This document shows positions 1 to 8,594 of a DNA stretch of 64,000 nucleotides, in pieces. The DNA is from Salsuginibacillus halophilus (GTDB taxonomy: Bacteria; Bacillota; Bacilli; Bacillales; Marinococcaceae), in contig NZ_PYAV01000008.1 of NCBI RefSeq assembly GCF_003014715.1, forward strand, positions 1-64,000, read 5' to 3'. Each line of letters starts with the position of its first letter. Within the stretch, counting starts at the first letter, position 1. The notes beneath the pieces were generated by a model. It did not search any database, was not told the DNA's origin, and was given only the letters and a program-made list of their open reading frames with translations. Both the position numbers and the translations under genes were made by a program.

Positions 1-116
1 GAGAGCCCCGTTTTTTGAGAAAATTAAGCAGCAGATTGCAATTATAAATGTGCCAATCTGTGGCATATAGTGTCCACTTTATTGACAGGAGTCCATTAAG
101 TGTAACTTGATATAGA

Positions 117-152
117 AAGAGCCGGGATGTTGAGCGCATCCCGGCTTTTCTT
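117..152. terminator. Bidirectional Rho-independent terminator
   Basis: A GC-rich hairpin (GCCGGGATG / CATCCCGGC) is flanked by an A-rich left side and a T-rich right side. It lies just past the stop of the minus-strand flavin monooxygenase gene, so it probably ends that transcript and any plus-strand transcript entering from the left. Bases 1-116 show no gene. Confidence 0.7.
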
Positions 153-158
153 ATATCA

Positions 159-1157
159 TTATTGATCATGTGTTAAAGCGGCGGTAATTTCAAAGGAGCG
201 TTTCGTCGCTTCGTGGTCATAAGCTTCGGTTGAGATCATAACTTCGTTTACTTTCGTTGTTTCAATAAAGTTCTCAAGTTGTTGTTTAATACGCGCTGCG
301 TCACCAATATAGCTGTATTTCAACATTTCCTGTACAGCCATCTTTTCGCGGTCATGCCAGATGCCTTCCATTGTTTCGACCGGCGGCTGGGTGCGAAGTG
401 ATTGATTGCGCATTAAGTTTACAAACTTTTGATAAAGTGATGTGGCCAAGTATTCTGCTTCTTCGTTCGTATCAGCAGCGAGCACATTAATTGCTGCCAT
501 GGCATAAGGTTCATCTAAATGAGCAGAAGGCTGGAAGTTTTCGTGATACACTTTTAAAGCTTCCATCATCTGTGCCGGAGCAAAGTGTGCAGCAAAAGCG
601 AACGGTCGGCCAAGCCGTCCGGCAAGTCTTGCACTGAAGCTGCTTGAACCAAGTAGCCAGACGGGTACATTGACACCGCGACCTGGGTAAGCTTCCACCC
701 GCTGTGGCGCGTCAGCTTCGAAGTAGTTGATAAGCTCATTCAGCATCTCTGGAAACTGTTCAGCACCCCCGCCGCTCTGCCGAAGTGCGCGGGCGGTCAG
801 TTGATCCGTGCCTGGTGCCCGTCCGATGCCAAGGTCAATACGATCGGGGTGCAGCGTTCCTAAGGTGCCGAATTGTTCAGCAATTGTTAGTGGGGCATGA
901 TTTGGCAGCATAATGCCGCCGGCACCGATACGGATCGATGAGGTGTGCTCGGCAACGTGGTTCATTAAAACCGAAGTGGCCGCACTTGCAATACCATCCA
1001 TGTTATGGTGTTCTGCCAGCCAGAAGCGCTGGTAGCCAAGAGATTCAGTATGCTGGGCAAGGTCTGTGCTTTTATTCATTGCGTCGCGCATCGTATCGTC
1101 ATGGGCGACAGGGGCTAAATTCAGTACAGAAAGTGGCGTTTGATTCAATTTATTCAT
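159..1157 (-). CDS. Luciferase-like (LLM class) flavin-dependent oxidoreductase
   Basis: 332 aa, the usual length for single-component LLM-class flavin monooxygenases of the MsnO8/YceB type. The N-terminal part has the typical series LAEHHN (about residue 47), then [20 protein letters not shown] and [13 protein letters not shown], which in this family build the flavin-binding TIM barrel; [17 protein letters not shown] follows near residue 167. Members oxidise small substrates with reduced flavin, but the substrate here cannot be inferred. The ATG start is preceded by AGGAGGC. It is transcribed alone, divergently from the chemoreceptor gene, and a perfect inverted repeat lies in its upstream region. 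The family call is secure, the reaction is not. Confidence 0.85.
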   Translation of the reverse strand: MNKLNQTPLSVLNLAPVAHDDTMRDAMNKSTDLAQHTESLGYQRFWLAEHHNMDGIASAATSVLMNHVAEHTSSIRIGAGGIMLPNHAPLTIAEQFGTLGTLHPDRIDLGIGRAPGTDQLTARALRQSGGGAEQFPEMLNELINYFEADAPQRVEAYPGRGVNVPVWLLGSSSFSARLAGRLGRPFAFAAHFAPAQMMEALKVYHENFQPSAHLDEPYAMAAINVLAADTNEEAEYLATSLYQKFVNLMRNQSLRTQPPVETMEGIWHDREKMAVQEMLKYSYIGDAARIKQQLENFIETTKVNEVMISTEAYDHEATKRSFEITAALTHDQ

Positions 1158-1198
1158 GAAGAGCCTCCTTCACAAGGTTGGAAATTTTCTTTTCCCGC

Positions 1199-1224
1199 AT
1201 TCGATTGTAGAGGTTTTATCGAAT
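1199..1224. promoter_or_regulatory. Inverted repeat, possible operator
   Basis: A perfect 7-bp inverted repeat, ATTCGAT-N12-ATCGAAT, sits about 40 bp upstream of the flavin monooxygenase start and in the divergent region shared with the chemoreceptor gene. The spacing suits a dimeric regulator. Neither a T-run nor a gene explains it. The regulator is unknown. Confidence 0.35.
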
Positions 1225-1445
1225 GAAGCCAAAAAAACTGCTTACCTAATAAATTTTTTTATTGTTTCGAATGTTTTCCTGTGATAAAGTGCAATGGTTC
1301 ATGGTGTTACATAAATTTAACAAACCTACTTTTAAAAGCAATAGTTAATGGACGCAGGCACTATGAATCACTCGTTGCGGTTTTATAAATCAACGTGGTT
1401 CGGGCGTGAATAACCGGAAAAACATCATAAGAAGGAGGATGAAAG

Positions 1446-3146
1446 TTGAAAAGTATGATTCGAAAGTGGGGGATCGGCACGAAGCTGAACGTTGCCGTTT
1501 TATCCCTCATCGTTTTACTAGCCCTTGTTATTGCAGTTGTTACGCAGCAGCAAGTTGTCGGAGGTGTAGAAGAGGCGGCTGGAGAAAAGGCGGAAAGCGA
1601 CCTGGAGCTTGCCAATTCGATGCTTGAAAATGTGGATGGTGGCGCTTGGGAAATTGATGACGGTGAATTGTATAAGGGTGATACTTTAATTGAAGAAAAC
1701 GAAGATGTTGTAGATGAGATTGGTGACACTTCAGGCAGTCTAGTAACGATTTTTCGTGAACGGGAGCCGGTTACCACAACATTACTCATTGATGGCGAGC
1801 GCGCTTTAGACGCGCCGGCTGAAGGTAGAGCGGTTGAGGTGGTTTTAGAAGAAGGCAACCGTTTGTATGGGCAGGAAGATATTCTCGGTACAGATATGCA
1901 AACGGCTCATCTGCCGCTAATGAATGAAGACGATGACATTGTCGGAATGTTGTTTGTCGGTACATCTCAAGAGTATATTAATGATACCGTCAATTCGATT
2001 ATGGGTGCTGTTTTTATTGCTTTATTTGTAGGAATTGCTGTCATTGGCGGGATCATTTTTTGGATGACAAGGCGCATGGGGGCGCGCTTGAATCATATGA
2101 GTCAAGCCTTGCAGCACGCCGGCGATGGGGATTTCACAACTGAAATTGATGATCGCTCTCATGATGAGATTGGTCAGTTGGCAGGTGCATATCATAATAT
2201 GAAGACCAATTTAAAGTCACTTGTGCAACAAGTTACTGAAACGTCTGATCAAGTTTCTGCAGCCTCAGAGGAATTGACCGCAAGTGCCAGCGAGACGAGC
2301 AAAGCAACAGAAGGGATTGCAACTTCCACCCAGGAACTTTCAAATACATCGGAAAAGCAGGCGGCGCAATCTCACCAAGTGAAAGAGACAACTGCGGAAA
2401 TTTCAGCCGGGATGGAAAAGATCTCAACGCATATTTCATCTGTGAACACAGCTTCGATGCAGTCTGCTGATAAAGCGGAAAAAGGAGAGCAAGTTGTGGC
2501 TGAAACGGTCAAGCAAATGGATGAAATTAAACAAAAGACCGATGAAAGCTCGCAAGTTGTCCGAAGCCTTGGGGAAAAATCAACGCAAATCACGCAGGTT
2601 ATCCAGTTAATTACGGATATCTCAGAACAAACGAACCTACTGGCCTTAAACGCCGCGATTGAAGCAGCTCGTGCCGGCGAGCATGGGAAAGGATTTGCTG
2701 TGGTCGCTGATGAAGTTCGTAAGCTTGCTGAGCAGTCCGGGCAGTCGGCCGAGCAGATCCATAAAATGGTTCAAGACATCCAAAAAGACATTGATGTTTC
2801 AGTGTCATCCATTTCAGCCGGGCACGAAGCGGTTGAAACAGGTAAAGCTTACGTGGATGAAGCCGGAGAAGCTTTTAACGAAATCACAGCAGCGATTCAA
2901 AATGTAAGTGAACAGGTGAATGAAGTAACCTCCTTAGTGCAACATGTAACAGGTTATTCAGATACCATGGTGACAAACGCTGAAGAAACGGCAGAAATGG
3001 TTGAGCGTTCTGCTGAATATACAGAAAACATTGCAGCCTCTGCCGAAGAACAGCATGCTACCATGGAAGAAATCACATCAGCTGCAGACACACTCGCTCA
3101 AATGGCAGAGAGCTTACAGCAGTCTGTCCGTAAATTTAAAATTTAG
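1446..3146 (+). CDS. Methyl-accepting chemotaxis protein with a single-Cache-like sensor domain
   Basis: 566 aa membrane chemoreceptor. Residues about 12-34 form the first transmembrane helix, 35-183 an acidic extracytoplasmic domain resembling a single Cache (sCache) fold, and 184-206 the second helix. HAMP follows (about 207-262), then a long coiled-coil signalling domain with the conserved tip [19 protein letters not shown] that contacts CheA/CheW. The TTG start has AAGGAGG 8 nt upstream; an ATG three codons later is less well placed. The ligand is unknown. The extracytoplasmic domain is very acidic, as expected in a halophile. It is monocistronic. The promoter is uncertain (possible TTGTTT-N17-TAAAGT near 1264). 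The terminator that probably followed it has decayed next to a repeat element. Confidence 0.92.
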   Translation: MKSMIRKWGIGTKLNVAVLSLIVLLALVIAVVTQQQVVGGVEEAAGEKAESDLELANSMLENVDGGAWEIDDGELYKGDTLIEENEDVVDEIGDTSGSLVTIFREREPVTTTLLIDGERALDAPAEGRAVEVVLEEGNRLYGQEDILGTDMQTAHLPLMNEDDDIVGMLFVGTSQEYINDTVNSIMGAVFIALFVGIAVIGGIIFWMTRRMGARLNHMSQALQHAGDGDFTTEIDDRSHDEIGQLAGAYHNMKTNLKSLVQQVTETSDQVSAASEELTASASETSKATEGIATSTQELSNTSEKQAAQSHQVKETTAEISAGMEKISTHISSVNTASMQSADKAEKGEQVVAETVKQMDEIKQKTDESSQVVRSLGEKSTQITQVIQLITDISEQTNLLALNAAIEAARAGEHGKGFAVVADEVRKLAEQSGQSAEQIHKMVQDIQKDIDVSVSSISAGHEAVETGKAYVDEAGEAFNEITAAIQNVSEQVNEVTSLVQHVTGYSDTMVTNAEETAEMVERSAEYTENIAASAEEQHATMEEITSAADTLAQMAESLQQSVRKFKI

Positions 3147-3177
3147 TTTTAGTAAAATCCGGCCAGTGTAAGGTTTC

Positions 3178-3657
3178 AGACTGTCGAAAAAGAACAAAAC
3201 CTAAAATTCACGGACAACTTACTGCTCCGATCTTCGCGGACGAACTTATTAAGAAGATAAAATCCGAAAAATGAACGTAACCTTCACCTCAGACGGACGT
3301 TTTCCCGAGGGCTTGCCTTCAGCTAACTTGTTCGAATGGAAATCATTCGAACAAGTGGATCTTCAGGCTGCGCTTGATCCTCTGGGAGTCGCCGTCTTTC
3401 GTTTCGGTTACTTTTAAATTTTGCGGATCATCAATCATCTCCAATGTATATGGTTCGTTTTACCTTTCAAGAAACGTCATGATGAAGTTGACTCATGTAG
3501 CTATTGCTTGATCAAAATTAATTCTACCTTTTATGACTATCGAATGACGCAAAGCTAACCATCATCGGCGATGCCTTCGCACAACAACGAGTGCGAAAAT
3601 TCCGCAGGCAGAAAAGCGATGCCAGCCTTCGCTTTCTTAAAAGTTTGTCTACAAGTT
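3178..3657 (+). repeat. Terminator-flanked intergenic repeat, copy A (short form)
   Basis: One of seven related elements in this window (others near 8.1, 13.4, 24.2, 33.7, 37.1 and 56.9 kb). It begins GACTGTCGAAAAAG and ends AAAGTTTGTCTACA, which are imperfect terminal inverted repeats. The centre (about 3291-3400) is a long imperfect hairpin around CTTGTTCGAA / TTCGAACAAG, with outer arms AGACGG / CCGTCT. A hairpin terminator lies at the right edge (3659-3685). A decayed relative with TCCGGCC and AGGTTT lies at the left edge (about 3155-3176). It keeps only the first ~10 nt (CCGCAGGCAG) of a module that is longer in copies D, F and G. No convincing coding region. Confidence 0.8.
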
Positions 3658-3658
3658 G

Positions 3659-3685
3659 ACCCGGCCGCCGCCGGGTTTTATTTTT
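3659..3685 (+). terminator. Rho-independent terminator at right edge of repeat A
   Basis: Hairpin ACCCGGC / GCCGGGT followed by TTTTATTTTT. It partly matches a decayed sequence on the left edge of repeat A and so may be one of two copies made when the element inserted. Confidence 0.65.
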
Positions 3686-3753
3686 AAAATGTTCTGTGAG
3701 AGGACATTCGCTAAATGAAGCGGTAAAATAACGTAAGGATCGAAAGGAGGAAG

Positions 3754-3942
3754 ATGATGGTCAGTTGGTTGTACCCGGTTGTGCTAATGCTACTCGCAGC
3801 GAATGCTTTTCGCTATGTGATGCCTTTACTCGACGGAGAGGACATAGCTTCCTCGCTCATTATGCTAGGCCTCTCATTTGCTGTAGCTGTATTTGTAGTC
3901 GATAGCTGGATCAGGAATAAAAAGCGAACGAAAAAAGGTTGA
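3754..3942 (+). CDS. Small two-helix membrane protein of unknown function
   Basis: 62 aa. Two hydrophobic stretches (about residues 4-22 and 33-51) are separated by a short acidic loop (LDGEDIA), and the tail is basic (NKKRTKKG), so the C-terminus is probably cytoplasmic. AAAGGAGG is well spaced before the ATG, and a second ATG follows directly. I do not recognise the family. A good promoter for the following guanine riboswitch overlaps its stop codon, so it is probably transcribed separately from the permease. Confidence 0.65.
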   Translation: MMVSWLYPVVLMLLAANAFRYVMPLLDGEDIASSLIMLGLSFAVAVFVVDSWIRNKKRTKKG

Positions 3943-3968
3943 CGCAAAACTATCATTCGTTTTATGAT
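3939..3968 (+). promoter_or_regulatory. Promoter for the guanine riboswitch and purine permease
   Basis: TTGACG, 18-bp spacer, TATGAT. It sits about 35 bp upstream of the aptamer and fits the vegetative SigA consensus. Confidence 0.6.
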
Positions 3969-4002
3969 AATTCCGGATGATAAATACATAATTTCCTTTG
4001 AT

Positions 4003-4082
4003 CGTTCGTATATTCTTGATAATCGGATCGAGAGTTTCTACCGGGCGCCGTAACGCCTGACTACGTGCGGTATGCTTTTTTG
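4003..4082 (+). promoter_or_regulatory. Purine (guanine-type) riboswitch
   Basis: The aptamer core is recognisable: P1 strands CGTA (4007) and TACG (4062), a P2 stem with loop TAATCGG, the invariant GTTTCTACC joining strand, and P3 ending GCCT followed by GACTAC. The base that decides ligand choice (the pyrimidine in GAC/TTA) is C, which indicates guanine/hypoxanthine rather than adenine. A T-run follows at 4076-4081. The terminator stem is not clear-cut by eye. The aptamer precedes a hypoxanthine/guanine permease, the expected target: excess guanine should reduce its expression. Confidence 0.88.
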
Positions 4083-4117
4083 TAGCCGCAGGTCAAGGTG
4101 TAACGGAGGGGTTTATC

Positions 4118-5407
4118 GTGAAGGAATGGTTTAAGCTAGAGGAGCGGAAGACGAACGTAAAAACCGAAACGCTTGCAGGTTTTACAACGTTTTTAACGAT
4201 GGTTTACATCGTCGTTGTAAATCCGGCCATTTTATCGAGTGCAGGTGTTCCATTTGATCAAGTGTTCATGGCGACAATCATATCAGCGGTCATTGGTACA
4301 CTGTTGATGGCATTTTGGGCGAATTACCCAATAGCGATTGCACCAGGTATGGGGATGAACGCGTATTTTGCCAGTGTTGTTGCAACTGAAGGATTAAGCT
4401 ATGAAGTGATCTTTGGCACGGTAGTGATCGCCGGTTTGATCTTTTTTGTTTTAACACTCACCCGTGTGCGAGAGCAGCTCGTCCAAGCGATCCCTGATGC
4501 CTTGAAATACGGAATTACAGGTGGCATTGGTTTATTTATTGCATTTTTAGGTTTACAAATGTCCGGTTTAGTTGTACCTGACGAAGAGACTTTCGTGACG
4601 CTTGGAGATTTGCAGGCACCTATGGTTGTGCTTACGCTGCTTGGTTTATTTGTCACTTTGTTGCTTATGGCACGCGGGGTGAAAGGAGCTTTATTTCTCG
4701 GCATGCTTGTGACAGCCGGTGTTGGTTATGCGTTTGGCATGCTTTCTTTTACCGGTGTTGTGAGTGCGCCACCGGCCTTTACACTCATGGCTGCAGACGT
4801 AGCTGGTGTATTTACACATGGCTTGTACATGGTCGTGCTTGCTTTTCTACTTGTGACTATATTTGATACGACCGGGACAACGATTGGTGTTGCTGAACAA
4901 GCCGGTTTAATGAAAGAAGGTAAGCTCGACAAGGCAAAGCCGGCGCTTGGGGCTGATGCGGCAGCTACAACCGTTGGCGGTATGCTTGGTACCAGTCCGA
5001 CAACAGCTTACATTGAATCATCCGCTGGAGTTGCCTCCGGTGGCCGGAGCGGACTAACCGGTTTAGTAGCTGCGGTGCTCTTATTATTGACCGTTTTTTT
5101 CTCACCGCTTGTTTCAGCCATCGCAGACTTGCCTGCCATTACGGCTCCGGTATTAATTATCGTCGGTTCTTTAATGATGGAAGGACTTTCACGAATTGAT
5201 TGGAAAACGTTTGATGAAGCATTTCCGGCATTTTTAATCATCTTAATGATGCCATTAACATCAAGTATCGCAACAGGGATTGCCGCAGGTTTTATCGCTT
5301 ACCCGGCAATGAAACTTGTAAGTGGAAAAGGGAAACAAGTACCAGTGATCCTTTATGTGTTAGCACTCATCTTTGCTGTACAAATGGTATTCTTCCCGGC
5401 GCATTAA
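4118..5407 (+). CDS. pbuG: Hypoxanthine/guanine permease, AzgA/PbuG type (NCS2)
   Basis: 429 aa, highly hydrophobic, about 12-13 membrane segments. It imports hypoxanthine and guanine for purine salvage. The N-terminal WFKLEERKTNVKTETLAG, FLTMVYIVVVNPAILS and APGMGMNAYF, with the later FDTTGTTIGVAEQAGL and TSPTTAYIESSAGVASGGR, are hallmarks of the AzgA branch of NCS2 transporters. The GTG start has GGAGGGG 8 nt upstream. The guanine riboswitch directly upstream supports both function and regulation. A terminator at 5469 closes a one-gene transcript. Confidence 0.93.
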   Translation: MKEWFKLEERKTNVKTETLAGFTTFLTMVYIVVVNPAILSSAGVPFDQVFMATIISAVIGTLLMAFWANYPIAIAPGMGMNAYFASVVATEGLSYEVIFGTVVIAGLIFFVLTLTRVREQLVQAIPDALKYGITGGIGLFIAFLGLQMSGLVVPDEETFVTLGDLQAPMVVLTLLGLFVTLLLMARGVKGALFLGMLVTAGVGYAFGMLSFTGVVSAPPAFTLMAADVAGVFTHGLYMVVLAFLLVTIFDTTGTTIGVAEQAGLMKEGKLDKAKPALGADAAATTVGGMLGTSPTTAYIESSAGVASGGRSGLTGLVAAVLLLLTVFFSPLVSAIADLPAITAPVLIIVGSLMMEGLSRIDWKTFDEAFPAFLIILMMPLTSSIATGIAAGFIAYPAMKLVSGKGKQVPVILYVLALIFAVQMVFFPAH

Positions 5408-5468
5408 ATTGAAGCGTTGGATTTCATAGTGAAAATCCGGTAAAATTAAATGGCTGATATCAATTCGC

Positions 5469-5496
5469 AAAAACCTGCTCAAGCAGCAGGTTTTTT
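5469..5496 (+). terminator. Rho-independent terminator after pbuG
   Basis: Stem AACCTGCT / AGCAGGTT with a short loop and six T. Confidence 0.75.
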
Positions 5497-5519
5497 ATGT
5501 TGCGCTTTACGATGGAGGG

Positions 5520-6167
5520 ATGAAGGTGTTTACGTTTGAACAAGTGCTCGTTAACGGAATTATTAAGATTGATGATGCGCAAATTGAAGCTGGGAAAATC
5601 ACATGTATTACCGGCCCGAGCGGCAGCGGTAAATCGACCTTATTAAAGGTGATGAACCGACTGCGAACGCCGGACCATGGCCGTATTTATTATAAAAATC
5701 AACCGATGGAAGAAATAGATCCAATTCAGTTGCGGCGTGAAGTTGTGATGCTTGCTCAAGATCCAGTGTTATTCGGTGATACGGTACGTGAGAATGCTGA
5801 GGCTGGTCGTGCTTTTGCTGAACTTGAAGAGGCAGATGAAGGCGAAATAAAGCGTCAGCTTGAAGCGTTTAGTTTGCGTCATAGTCTGGAGCAGGAAGCC
5901 AACCGGTTGTCAGGGGGAGAGAAGCAGCGGCTTGCCCTGGCACGGATGATGTTGATGAAACCGGAAGTTTACTTGCTTGATGAGCCAACATCAGCACTTG
6001 ATGAGAAGCTTGAGTTCGATATTATGGGGCAGGTCGTGTCACAAGTGCAGCGTCAAGAAGGAACGATGGTGTTTATTACGCACAATCAACAAGTGGCAGA
6101 AACATTTGCTGATACCATTTTTGATGTAACCCCTTTTACGCTTCAAGGAAGTGATATCAATGAATGA
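5520..6167 (+). CDS. ABC transporter ATPase, FetA-like (metal/iron export)
   Basis: 215 aa single ABC domain. Walker A GPSGSGKST is at residues 32-40, the Q-loop follows VVMLAQDP, the signature is LSGGEKQR, and Walker B is VYLLDEPTSALDE. It is short for an ABC subunit, like FetA of E. coli and YjkB of B. subtilis. The adjacent gene is the matching FetB-type permease, so the pair probably exports iron or a related metal. It heads a five-gene operon (fetA, fetB, Dabb, two crcB) with overlapping or closely spaced genes. Confidence 0.85.
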   Translation: MKVFTFEQVLVNGIIKIDDAQIEAGKITCITGPSGSGKSTLLKVMNRLRTPDHGRIYYKNQPMEEIDPIQLRREVVMLAQDPVLFGDTVRENAEAGRAFAELEEADEGEIKRQLEAFSLRHSLEQEANRLSGGEKQRLALARMMLMKPEVYLLDEPTSALDEKLEFDIMGQVVSQVQRQEGTMVFITHNQQVAETFADTIFDVTPFTLQGSDINE

Positions 6168-6972
6168 TGGCATTATCGATTTAACGCTTTGGCAGCTCGC
6201 TGCAGCTTACGGATTTGTCTTAATTTTACTTGCAATTGTAAAAGTACGCCGGATTCCACGGCAGAGAGAAATTTTAATTTCAACGATTCGGATGACGCTG
6301 CAGCTCCTTCTTGTGGGCTATATCTTAATGTATGTGTTTGAAAACCCAAATCCGTTCATCACGACAGCCATTGTACTAGTCATGGTCACCTTTGCCATTT
6401 ATAATATATTTAAGCGCGTCCGGGGAGAGTTGTCTAAGCGGTTAAAATGGATGGTGGCGTATTCGATGCTCGGAGGGACAATTTTCAGCCTGCTTTATTT
6501 CAATTTTATCGTGATCCAGTTCTCGCCGTGGTATGATCCACGTTATTTTATCCCGATTGCCGGAATGATTATCGGGAATTCGATGACCGGGGTTACTTTG
6601 GGCGTGCAGACGCTGCTTGATGGTATGAAAGACCAGCGTCACCGGGTGGAAGCTGCTTTAATGCTTGGTGCGACGCCGAAAGAAGCGACAAGAAAGATTG
6701 TGAACCAGTCATTTGATTCAGCGATTTTACCGACGATCAATGCGATGGTCGGTACAGGGATTGTCTTCTTACCGGGTATGATGACGGGACAAATCCTTGC
6801 AGGTGTAGACCCGGTCATTGCGATTGAATATCAAATTGCGATTTTACTTGGTGTTTCTGGGGCTGTCGCATTAACGGTGATTATGTTTGTACAAAACGCT
6901 TATAAGGTATTCTTTAATGAGGCCTCGCAGCTTAAAAACGCAGATGATGAAATAGGAGGAGATTCAAAATGA
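6160..6972 (+). CDS. ABC transporter permease, FetB/YbbM family
   Basis: 270 aa. About seven hydrophobic segments and the family stretches RMTLQLLLVGYILMYVFE, IPIAGMIIGNSMTGVTLG, LMLGATPKEA and GIVFLPGMMTGQILAG place it in the UPF0014/FetB family. It is the membrane partner of the preceding ATPase. The ATG at 6160 has AAGGAAG 9 nt upstream; an ATT-ATC-type extension to 6151 lacks a site. It overlaps the ATPase gene by 8 bp, implying coupled translation. The E. coli homologues lower cellular iron under oxidative stress; the substrate here is inferred. Confidence 0.85.
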   Translation: MNDGIIDLTLWQLAAAYGFVLILLAIVKVRRIPRQREILISTIRMTLQLLLVGYILMYVFENPNPFITTAIVLVMVTFAIYNIFKRVRGELSKRLKWMVAYSMLGGTIFSLLYFNFIVIQFSPWYDPRYFIPIAGMIIGNSMTGVTLGVQTLLDGMKDQRHRVEAALMLGATPKEATRKIVNQSFDSAILPTINAMVGTGIVFLPGMMTGQILAGVDPVIAIEYQIAILLGVSGAVALTVIMFVQNAYKVFFNEASQLKNADDEIGGDSK

Positions 6973-7277
6973 TCGAACACATCGTAATTATGAAGTTTAA
7001 TGAAGCAACGACACTTGAGCAAATGCAAGAAGGGGCACGCCGTTTAGAGCAGTTAAAAGATGAAATTCCAGGGATTCTTGAAATGAAAGCAGGTATTAAT
7101 TTTTCTGAGCGTAGCCAAGGTTTTGAGTTTGCGTTAACATCACGTTTTGAATCCAAAGAGGCGTTAGAGGCGTACGGACCCCATCCAAAACACGAAGAAG
7201 TCGTTGAATACTTAAATTCAATCGGCTTATCAGACAAACTAGCTGTAGACTTTGAGCATATCGATCCAGTGGTATAA
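6969..7277 (+). CDS. Dabb-family (stress-responsive alpha/beta-barrel) protein
   Basis: 102 aa. The start MIEHIVIMKFNEATT, the middle PGILEMKAGINFSE and the FALTSRFESKEALEAYGPHPKH block are typical of the dimeric alpha/beta-barrel (Dabb) domain. The molecular function of this family in Bacilli is not settled; some plant members act in stress response or polyketide cyclisation. ATGA overlap with the FetB stop and AGGAGG inside the previous gene show it belongs to the operon. Confidence 0.8.
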   Translation: MIEHIVIMKFNEATTLEQMQEGARRLEQLKDEIPGILEMKAGINFSERSQGFEFALTSRFESKEALEAYGPHPKHEEVVEYLNSIGLSDKLAVDFEHIDPVV

Positions 7278-7294
7278 GGAGAACGATCCGCATT

Positions 7295-7696
7295 ATGTTC
7301 AAAAATGTTACCGCAATTGCACTAGGTGCCGCAGCAGGAACTTTGCTGCGGTACATTTTAAACTTATGGACGCTAGAGACGGGCTATCCGCTTGGGACGT
7401 TACTTGAGAATACAATGGGAAGTTTGGTGCTTGGTGCGCTTACAGGTTACTTTTTCGTGAAAGTTCCGGCAGAATGGTTGAAGCTTGGTTTAGGTGTAGG
7501 GTTGTGCGGCGGTTTTACAACCTTTTCTACATATGCTTCAGATACATTTTATTTAGCTTTTGAACAATCAATCTCTGCTGTAATGATCTATAATGGGATC
7601 ACTTTGATCGGCGGCATCAGTTGTGCGCTGCTTGGAATGATTTTAGGGCACAAGCTTGCAAGCCGCGGGCACGTAAAGCGGGGTGAGCGTGCATGA
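7295..7696 (+). CDS. crcB: Fluoride ion channel CrcB/Fluc, subunit 1
   Basis: 133 aa with four membrane segments. It contains GAAAGTLLRYILNLW near the N-terminus and GLCGGFTTFSTYASDTF, the pore motif (GFxxTxTTFSTF-like) of Fluc channels that expel fluoride. It is followed at once by a second crcB; such pairs are usual in Bacilli and may form a heterodimeric channel. Spacing from the Dabb gene is 17 bp with AAGGAGA as ribosome binding site. No fluoride riboswitch was seen upstream of the operon. Confidence 0.93.
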   Translation: MFKNVTAIALGAAAGTLLRYILNLWTLETGYPLGTLLENTMGSLVLGALTGYFFVKVPAEWLKLGLGVGLCGGFTTFSTYASDTFYLAFEQSISAVMIYNGITLIGGISCALLGMILGHKLASRGHVKRGERA

Positions 7697-8070
7697 ACTT
7701 AATATTGTTGCTTGTTGGTGGTGCGTTAGGTGGTGTGGCACGGTACCTTGCCGGACGCTGGATCGGAGATCGTACTTGGCATGCGCCGTTTCCGCTCCCG
7801 ATGCTTCTTGTCAATTTAGCCGGCGCTTTCGGGTTAGGGTTGTTTTTAGGTGGGATGTATGAAGGTGTTCCTTTAGGTGCCTATGAAGACCCGCTATTTT
7901 TATTTGTAGTCATTGGCTTTTTCGGGGCCTTTACGACTTATTCAACATTTAGTGTGGAGTCGGTTAAGTTATTAGAAGAGAAAAAATACGGGGCGCTTGC
8001 CTCCTATGTCCTGCTTTCAATGGCAGGGTCACTTCTGTTATTTGGTATAGGGTTCGTTCTCTTACTGTAA
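7693..8070 (+). CDS. crcB: Fluoride ion channel CrcB/Fluc, subunit 2
   Basis: 125 aa, four membrane segments, with GGALGGVARYLAGRW and GFFGAFTTYSTFSVES, the two family signatures. It overlaps subunit 1 by 4 bp (ATGA), so the two proteins are probably made in equal amounts. It is the last gene of the fetAB-like/Dabb/crcB operon. Repeat copy B follows. Confidence 0.93.
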   Translation: MNLILLLVGGALGGVARYLAGRWIGDRTWHAPFPLPMLLVNLAGAFGLGLFLGGMYEGVPLGAYEDPLFLFVVIGFFGAFTTYSTFSVESVKLLEEKKYGALASYVLLSMAGSLLLFGIGFVLLL

Positions 8071-8111
8071 TTGCTCGGGATCTGATTGTTAAACGCTTAA
8101 ATTTAAAAAAC

Positions 8112-8552
8112 TGCTTGCAAACGACAAAGTACAAAATCTAATATTCACGAACAGCTTAATGCTCCGAACCGCGGGCTGCCCTATAAAACCGAATCATGAA
8201 CGTAACCTTCACGCCAGACGGACGCTTTCCCGAGGGCTTGGCTTCAGCTAACTTTTTCGATTTAATTGCAATCGAAAAAGTGGATCTTCAGCCTGCGCTT
8301 GATCCTCTGGGAGTCGCCGTCTTTTGTTTCGGTTACTTTTCAATTTAAAGATTACAAGCATTTTCAATGTATATGGTTTGCTTGATCGTTCATGAAGCAT
8401 CGTCATGAAATGGATTCATGCAGCTATTGCTTGATCAAAAAACCTCTATCATCCATGATGCAAGGCTGACGAGTACCGGCGGCGACGCCAATAAAGCAGC
8501 GTGAGCCGAAAAGCAATTTCAGCCTCTGCTTTTCTTAAAAATTTGTCTACAT
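8112..8552 (+). repeat. Terminator-flanked intergenic repeat, copy B (short form)
   Basis: Same family as copy A. The left end is ACGACAAAGTACAAAA, the central hairpin (about 8216-8325) is built on TTTTTCGATT / AATCGAAAAA, and the right end is ATTTGTCTACATA. A bidirectional terminator follows at 8558. Unlike copies C, D, F and G, I see no matching terminator on the left side. The long-form module is absent. No coding content. Confidence 0.78.
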
Positions 8553-8557
8553 ACACT

Positions 8558-8591
8558 AAAGCCTGCCCGCAATAAGCGGACAGGCTTTTTT
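8558..8591. terminator. Bidirectional terminator between crcB and mgtE
   Basis: Hairpin AAAGCCTGCCCGC / GCGGACAGGCTTT (one mismatch) with A- and T-rich flanks. It serves the convergent crcB operon and mgtE. Confidence 0.8.
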
Positions 8592-8594
8592 GAA

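Noticed and set aside
1361..1858. 165-codon minus-strand open frame opposite the first chemoreceptor
   Set aside because: Ser/Thr-rich shadow of the chemoreceptor frame, with no ribosome site. The same applies to other long antisense frames, such as those opposite pbuG, yhgE, fadN and sufB.
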